NCBI GenBank assembly: GCA_037367405.1
Contig: JAZKJV010000149.1
Location: forward strand, 930,001-994,000
Direction: 5' to 3'
DNA: 64,000 bases
Source of the DNA: Ottelia alismoides
Lineage: Eukaryota; Streptophyta; Magnoliopsida; Alismatales; Hydrocharitaceae
Shown: piece after piece, positions 60,119-64,000 of the stretch
Numbering within the stretch: the stretch's first letter is position 1
Layout of the letters: each line of letters begins with the position of its first letter
Translations under genes and position numbers: made by a program
The notes under the pieces: model-generated
The model's database searches: none
Told to the model about the DNA's origin: nothing
The model's input: the letters and a program-made list of their open reading frames with translations, nothing else

Positions 60119-60764
60119 GCGTTTGTTTGTCTGGATCTGGACGACCTCTCCTTGAATTTGGTTCGTTCAATCTCCTCGCAATCATACGTCACCAAATAAA
60201 CGTCGCCAACAACGTGGATCACGCGGCCGCTGCAATCCAAAAACTCCAAACACCCCACATGCATGCTTGCTCAAATACATAGCCCCCTGTCATCGTTCGA
60301 CGCATAAATACGACGAAAGGGATGGTAGAAGGTGGTACGTAGATTGTGATGGGCACCGCCATGCAAGCCCTTAAATTTCCTGGTCCTGCGACAGTACAGT
60401 AGGCCAATAATTGACGTGGCTTCACGGTTACCTCCACCATCGCCATCTGCTGGTGATCGGTAGCTTCCCTTGGCTCTACGTCGGGGTGGGGCGGTGGATC
60501 GGGCGATAGATCTCGTCTTCTCTTCCGTCACTGGGATCTGTGCTCAGGGACACGTGGTACGGACCATCATACGGAGAACATGCATGGTAGAAAAAAAATA
60601 GAAAAGATTATCTGCAGAGTGCAGATGCATGTACGTTCATGTGCTCATGTGTGGCAGATGCATTTCGCAGTAGAAGTTTTATGTATCTGACTAGCTTGCA
60701 ATCAATGACGTTCTTGTGCTGATGTTTGAAGGCAATTCAGAATTGTTGGTGGAGGTAGAATTTA
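60119..60764. other. Higher-GC unassigned DNA
   Basis: Between about 60119 and 60580 base composition is more gene-like and frames exist on both strands, but no motif or splice pair supports a gene. It may be an old gene fragment or promoter. Confidence 0.35.
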
Positions 60765-61270
60765 TGGATATTTACATCCATAGTTACGAGTAATTTTGTA
60801 ATTACTTCAAAATCTTTTATAATCGTGAATTATATTCGGGACCTTCAATAATGTTCTATTTTACACTCATAACGTTCTGTTAGTTTAATTCATTAAGTTC
60901 AACCTTCCATGGGGGTTTGGGGAGGTGTGGGGGACAGGGGGCGGTGTGGTCGGGCGTCCAAAGAGGGGATGTGCTTCGACCTTCCATGGGGGTTTCAGGC
61001 GGGAGGACGTCGGTGGGGGGAGGGGTTTCCTGGCTGGAGGAGGTCGGAGGAGGAAGATGAGGGACCATTACTAAATAATAAAACGTAAAGTGTATAAAAT
61101 GTAAATTATTTAACGGATACTGTCATAGTTGACGGAAAATTGGGTAGAAGTTACATGGGATTATGAGTGTAAGAGTTAAGCATTATTCAAGGTCATGGGT
61201 GTAATTTGTGATTATGGAGGGTGTCTGAGTTAATTACGAAATTACTCAAGGTTATTAGTGTAAATATCCC
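60765..61270. mobile_element. Mutator-like element, second copy, 506 bp
   Basis: TIRs related to 41773-43256: left GGATATTTACATCCATAG, right AAGGTTATTAGTGTAAATAT then CCC. Perfect 9-bp target duplication TAGAATTTA (60756-60764 and 61271-61279). The centre (about 60900-61065) is a G-rich segment with a duplicated CCTTCCATGGGGGTTT motif, unlike its AT-rich ends. No transposase. Confidence 0.88.
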
Positions 61271-61469
61271 TAGAATTTATGCGGTAGAGGTTAACAAAAA
61301 GTTCAGATGAAGCAACTTGGGTCTGTTTTAGATATATTTTTTGTGTGATTAGCAAGTATAAAATTTCACTCCAGCTATCACAAAATTACAGCGGCTCAGG
61401 ACATTTTTAGCAGTCTCTCTGGCCTATAGATAAATCTACAAAAATCAATGATTATCACTTTTGGGTTAT

Positions 61470-62915
61470 AGAATGAAGAGCGGATCAGAGTAGCAGAGAT
61501 GATTGGTTGTCTGTTAGGGGAACTGTCGATTACTTACCTGGACCTTCCATTGGTGGCTGGTAAACTCAATGTAGCTGATTGAGATGTGGTTATCTAGAAG
61601 ATAGAGTTTAGAGTGGAAGGGAGGAAAGCGGTTCTTTATCTAGGGGAGGGAAGCCGGTTTTGCTGAAACAGATTTAATCATTCATTCCAACTTTCTTTTT
61701 CTCGACTATGATAATACCGGTAGGGGTGAGAAAGAAGACTGAAAAGCTGATGAGAAGATTTTAGTCGGATGAAAAACAACAGAAGTCAGACATGCATATG
61801 GTGGCATGAGAGGAGATCACCAAAACTCGTGATCAAGGGGGTTTTGGAGTTCGGGACTTGGCATGCATGAACAAGGAATTGGCGGCAAAGTGGGTGTTAC
61901 GCATTTACGGTTTATCTATGGATCTTGTCATAAGATTGTTAAGAAAGATTTACGGGGAGAAAGGTGACTTGGTGATCGGGACTACTCGGTTCTAAATATC
62001 CCTTTGGCAAGGGGTGAGGGATGTTTTGACACTTGTGTTAGGTAGGCTAACGCCTAAGTTAAGGGATGGGAGAAAGTTCATATTTTGGAGGGATGATTGG
62101 ATGAGAGAAGGTGCTCTAGAGACATGCTTCCCAAGACTTTTTACGATGGCGGTGTCAAAGGAGGTCACTTTGTGGGAGGTAGCTCATCTGGAGAATGGAG
62201 GCCAAGTTTTGATGTGGTACTCTCAGATAAAAGGAAGGAGAATTTGGTTAGATTAATGGTTGAGGCTCCTTTCCCATATGACTTTTCTCAGACCAATGAT
62301 CATTACGAGTGGACGGGTAGAAGATTCTCTGTCAAACAGTTATATGGTGAGCTGAGAAATGATGGAGAGGGACGGGATCTTGACTTGTGCCAGGACGTGA
62401 AGGTTATTTGGGCCTGTAGGATCCTGAGCTGGATAAAGATTTTCTTCTGGTGCCTGAGGAGAGACAAGTTGTATGAAAATGTTAGGAGGGTGAGGATTTT
62501 GGGACTACATGATGTGACATGTGATAGGTGCGGAAATCAGATGGAGAACTCAAGACATCTTTTCTTCATTTGTGAGGCTTCGGCGAAGGTGTGGATGGAG
62601 CTCGTGATCCAATCAGTGGATGTGGGTGGATTCTCGAGCTTCTGGGAGGCAGTAAGGAAAGTAGAAGGCAACTCCTCCAATGATGTTGTCAAACCATTTG
62701 TGGTGTTGTGGGCAATATGTCTTGAAAGAAATGAGCTCATTTTTAAGAGCCAGAGGTTTTATTCAGAAAATGTTGTATCTTACGTAGGACTCTCATGAAT
62801 TTTTGGGAGTCCATGTAATGCATCATATAACTTTTATTTTTAAGGATATAAATTTTGTTCGGTAACTCTCAACTCGAAAGCTCGTCATCTTTTTCATTAA
62901 AAAACAAAAAAGAAC
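61470..62915 (+). pseudogene. LINE ORF2 3' part (post-polymerase and zf-RVT)
   Basis: Starts in broken frames (GELSITYLDLPLVAGKL, the conserved YLG.P tract), then GGFGVRDLACMNKELAAKW (about 61840-61896). The main frame about 62180-62798 has QLYGELRND, ILSWIKIFFWCLRRDKLYEN and CDRCGNQMENSRHLFFIC, the Cys-rich zinc-binding motif. It ends with ERNELIFKSQRFYSENV before the stop at 62798. An A-rich tail sits at about 62899-62913. Frameshifts (about 62250) and a TAA at 61993-61995 make it defective. 5'-truncated; no endonuclease or polymerase core is present. Confidence 0.85.
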
Positions 62916-63764
62916 TAATCCTTTTTTTTGTTAAAATGCAGGCTTTTCATATGCTTTCGAGACACTTATATGTTGATGTTGAAATCTATAATTCAAATTT
63001 CAGGTCCCTATTTGTTATATTTAAAAGATGAAACTTTTAATTGGAAATCAATGTATATTAGAATCTTTTTTATAACTGCCTATTGTAATATGGTACATAA
63101 AGTTGTTGGACAAATGAGAATAGGCCCTCGGAGTAAAGGGTTATCGTTGGATAAGCTTATCCCGATATAAGCATGGAAACCATCATTTATTCTCTCATTA
63201 ATTTATTGTTGACCTTTTAAGAAATCTTCACTTTTTATCCAGATTCAAACTAATTATACCACAATAGTTATTAATAATAGCTACGCATTGTAAAGAACAA
63301 AATAAATCAAGACTAAAAATAAGGGAGTTTTACACGCATGCCCTTCACAGTTCTCCTCGTTATACTTAAGACATTTTCTTGTTTAAATAACACTTGTACC
63401 CTTCCATTCTATTATAATATATTAAGCAGGGGAGTTGAGACCGACGTGTATTAATTTTCTTTCCGAAAATTCCATTCATGTCCTTTCCATTCCTTCGCCC
63501 CCTCAACTCACACCTTGGATTGGACAAAACCACTTACAATGATTTACTTCATGTTTCCTTCCATTTCTACCATTGGTGGATTTTTTTATTTCCACGTTGT
63601 GTCCTGATGTTGCCTTCGTTGCTATGCTAGAAAGCGTGATGTGTCAGCTGCCCATTACGTCCATTGAGCATAATGGGGGAAATAATCACATATCTATCTT
63701 ATTAGAGTTTATCAACATTTGCAAAAAAATCGAGAAAATGGATATCGTTATCTAGAAAATATAA
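62916..63764. other. AT-rich intergenic DNA
   Basis: No gene, RNA or repeat recognised. Short open frames are AT-driven. Confidence 0.5.
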
Positions 63765-64000
63765 GGGGGCAGGGAGCCTACACCCTGGGGTGTACGAAAC
63801 TCCCTGCACCCACCCCCATTTTTCGATTATTTTTTTTATTTTTTTATTTTGAATTAAAAGTTGAGGGGATTTACTTAATATGTTAAGGGGAATATGTGTT
63901 TCAAGTTTCATGCAAAACAATCATTCCTAACACATTCAACTAGACAGGGTCGATTTCAGCAATTTTGAGACCGTTAAAATTTGGTAATCTTCATGGAGAT
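63765..64000 (-). mobile_element. MITE family B, copy 2, cut by the window end
   Basis: Reverse complement of 56355-56745: terminal CAGGGAGCCTACACCCTGGG, GAAACTCCCTGCACCCACCC, then internal GTCGATTTCAGCAATTTT and CGTTAAAATTTGGTAATC. Better preserved than copy 1. The other end lies beyond 64000. Confidence 0.78.

Noticed and set aside
60079..60282. Arg/Glu-repeat open frames around 60034-60282
   Set aside because: Produced by a GA microsatellite; no motif beyond the repeat.

Overview
This window is nuclear DNA from a flowering plant. The evidence is spliced genes with GT-AG introns, a chloroplast-targeted photosystem II gene (psbW) and a very high load of plant-type transposons (long-LTR chromovirus, copia-like LTR elements, LINEs, a tRNA-derived SINE, and hAT, Mutator and CACTA MITEs). 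A monocot is possible, but I cannot name the species. One assembly gap of exactly 100 N lies at 25903-26002.

Four host genes are supported. psbW (+, two exons, 9952-10519) encodes the small thylakoid photosystem II subunit and has G-box, GATA/I-box and CCAAT motifs upstream. The 3' five exons of an asparagine synthetase gene (+, 31849-34185) remain readable, but the 5' roughly 60% of the gene is not present between the gap and the first visible exon; a decayed copia element lies there instead. A complete Rab6/RABH1-type GTPase (-, six exons, 37618-35439, 208 aa) is convergent with it. A PP2C protein phosphatase (+, five coding exons, 44326-52415) has a 6.6-kb third intron packed with transposons, and a one-base deletion in its last exon that destroys the conserved C-terminal DDIS motif.

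Layout: 1-9.8 kb is AT-rich intergenic DNA with one MITE and a tiny retro-insertion. 9.9-10.5 kb is psbW, flanked by diverged inverted copies of an unclassified repeat. 12.5-25.9 kb is one decayed Ty3/gypsy chromovirus with unusually long (about 4.15 kb) LTRs, its 3' end lost in the gap. 26-31.4 kb is a graveyard of a minus-strand LINE, a non-autonomous LTR element and a copia remnant. 31.8-37.6 kb holds asparagine synthetase and RABH1. 38-43.6 kb holds nested MITEs, including a Mutator-like element with GC-rich cargo inside another MITE. 43.6-52.4 kb is PP2C. 53-64 kb has no recognised host gene and is made of MITEs, a foldback element with 103-bp arrays, a second Mutator-like element and a LINE 3' end.

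The most notable structure is in PP2C intron 3. A 3.2-kb antisense LTR element (target duplication GTAAT, iMet-type primer site) carries a fragment resembling a hexose (STP-type) transporter and is itself interrupted by a 755-bp hAT element with 8-bp target duplications. It is followed by a SINE (18-bp duplication), a 5'-truncated LINE (12-bp duplication) and a solo LTR. The four host genes do not form a pathway together; their adjacency looks incidental.
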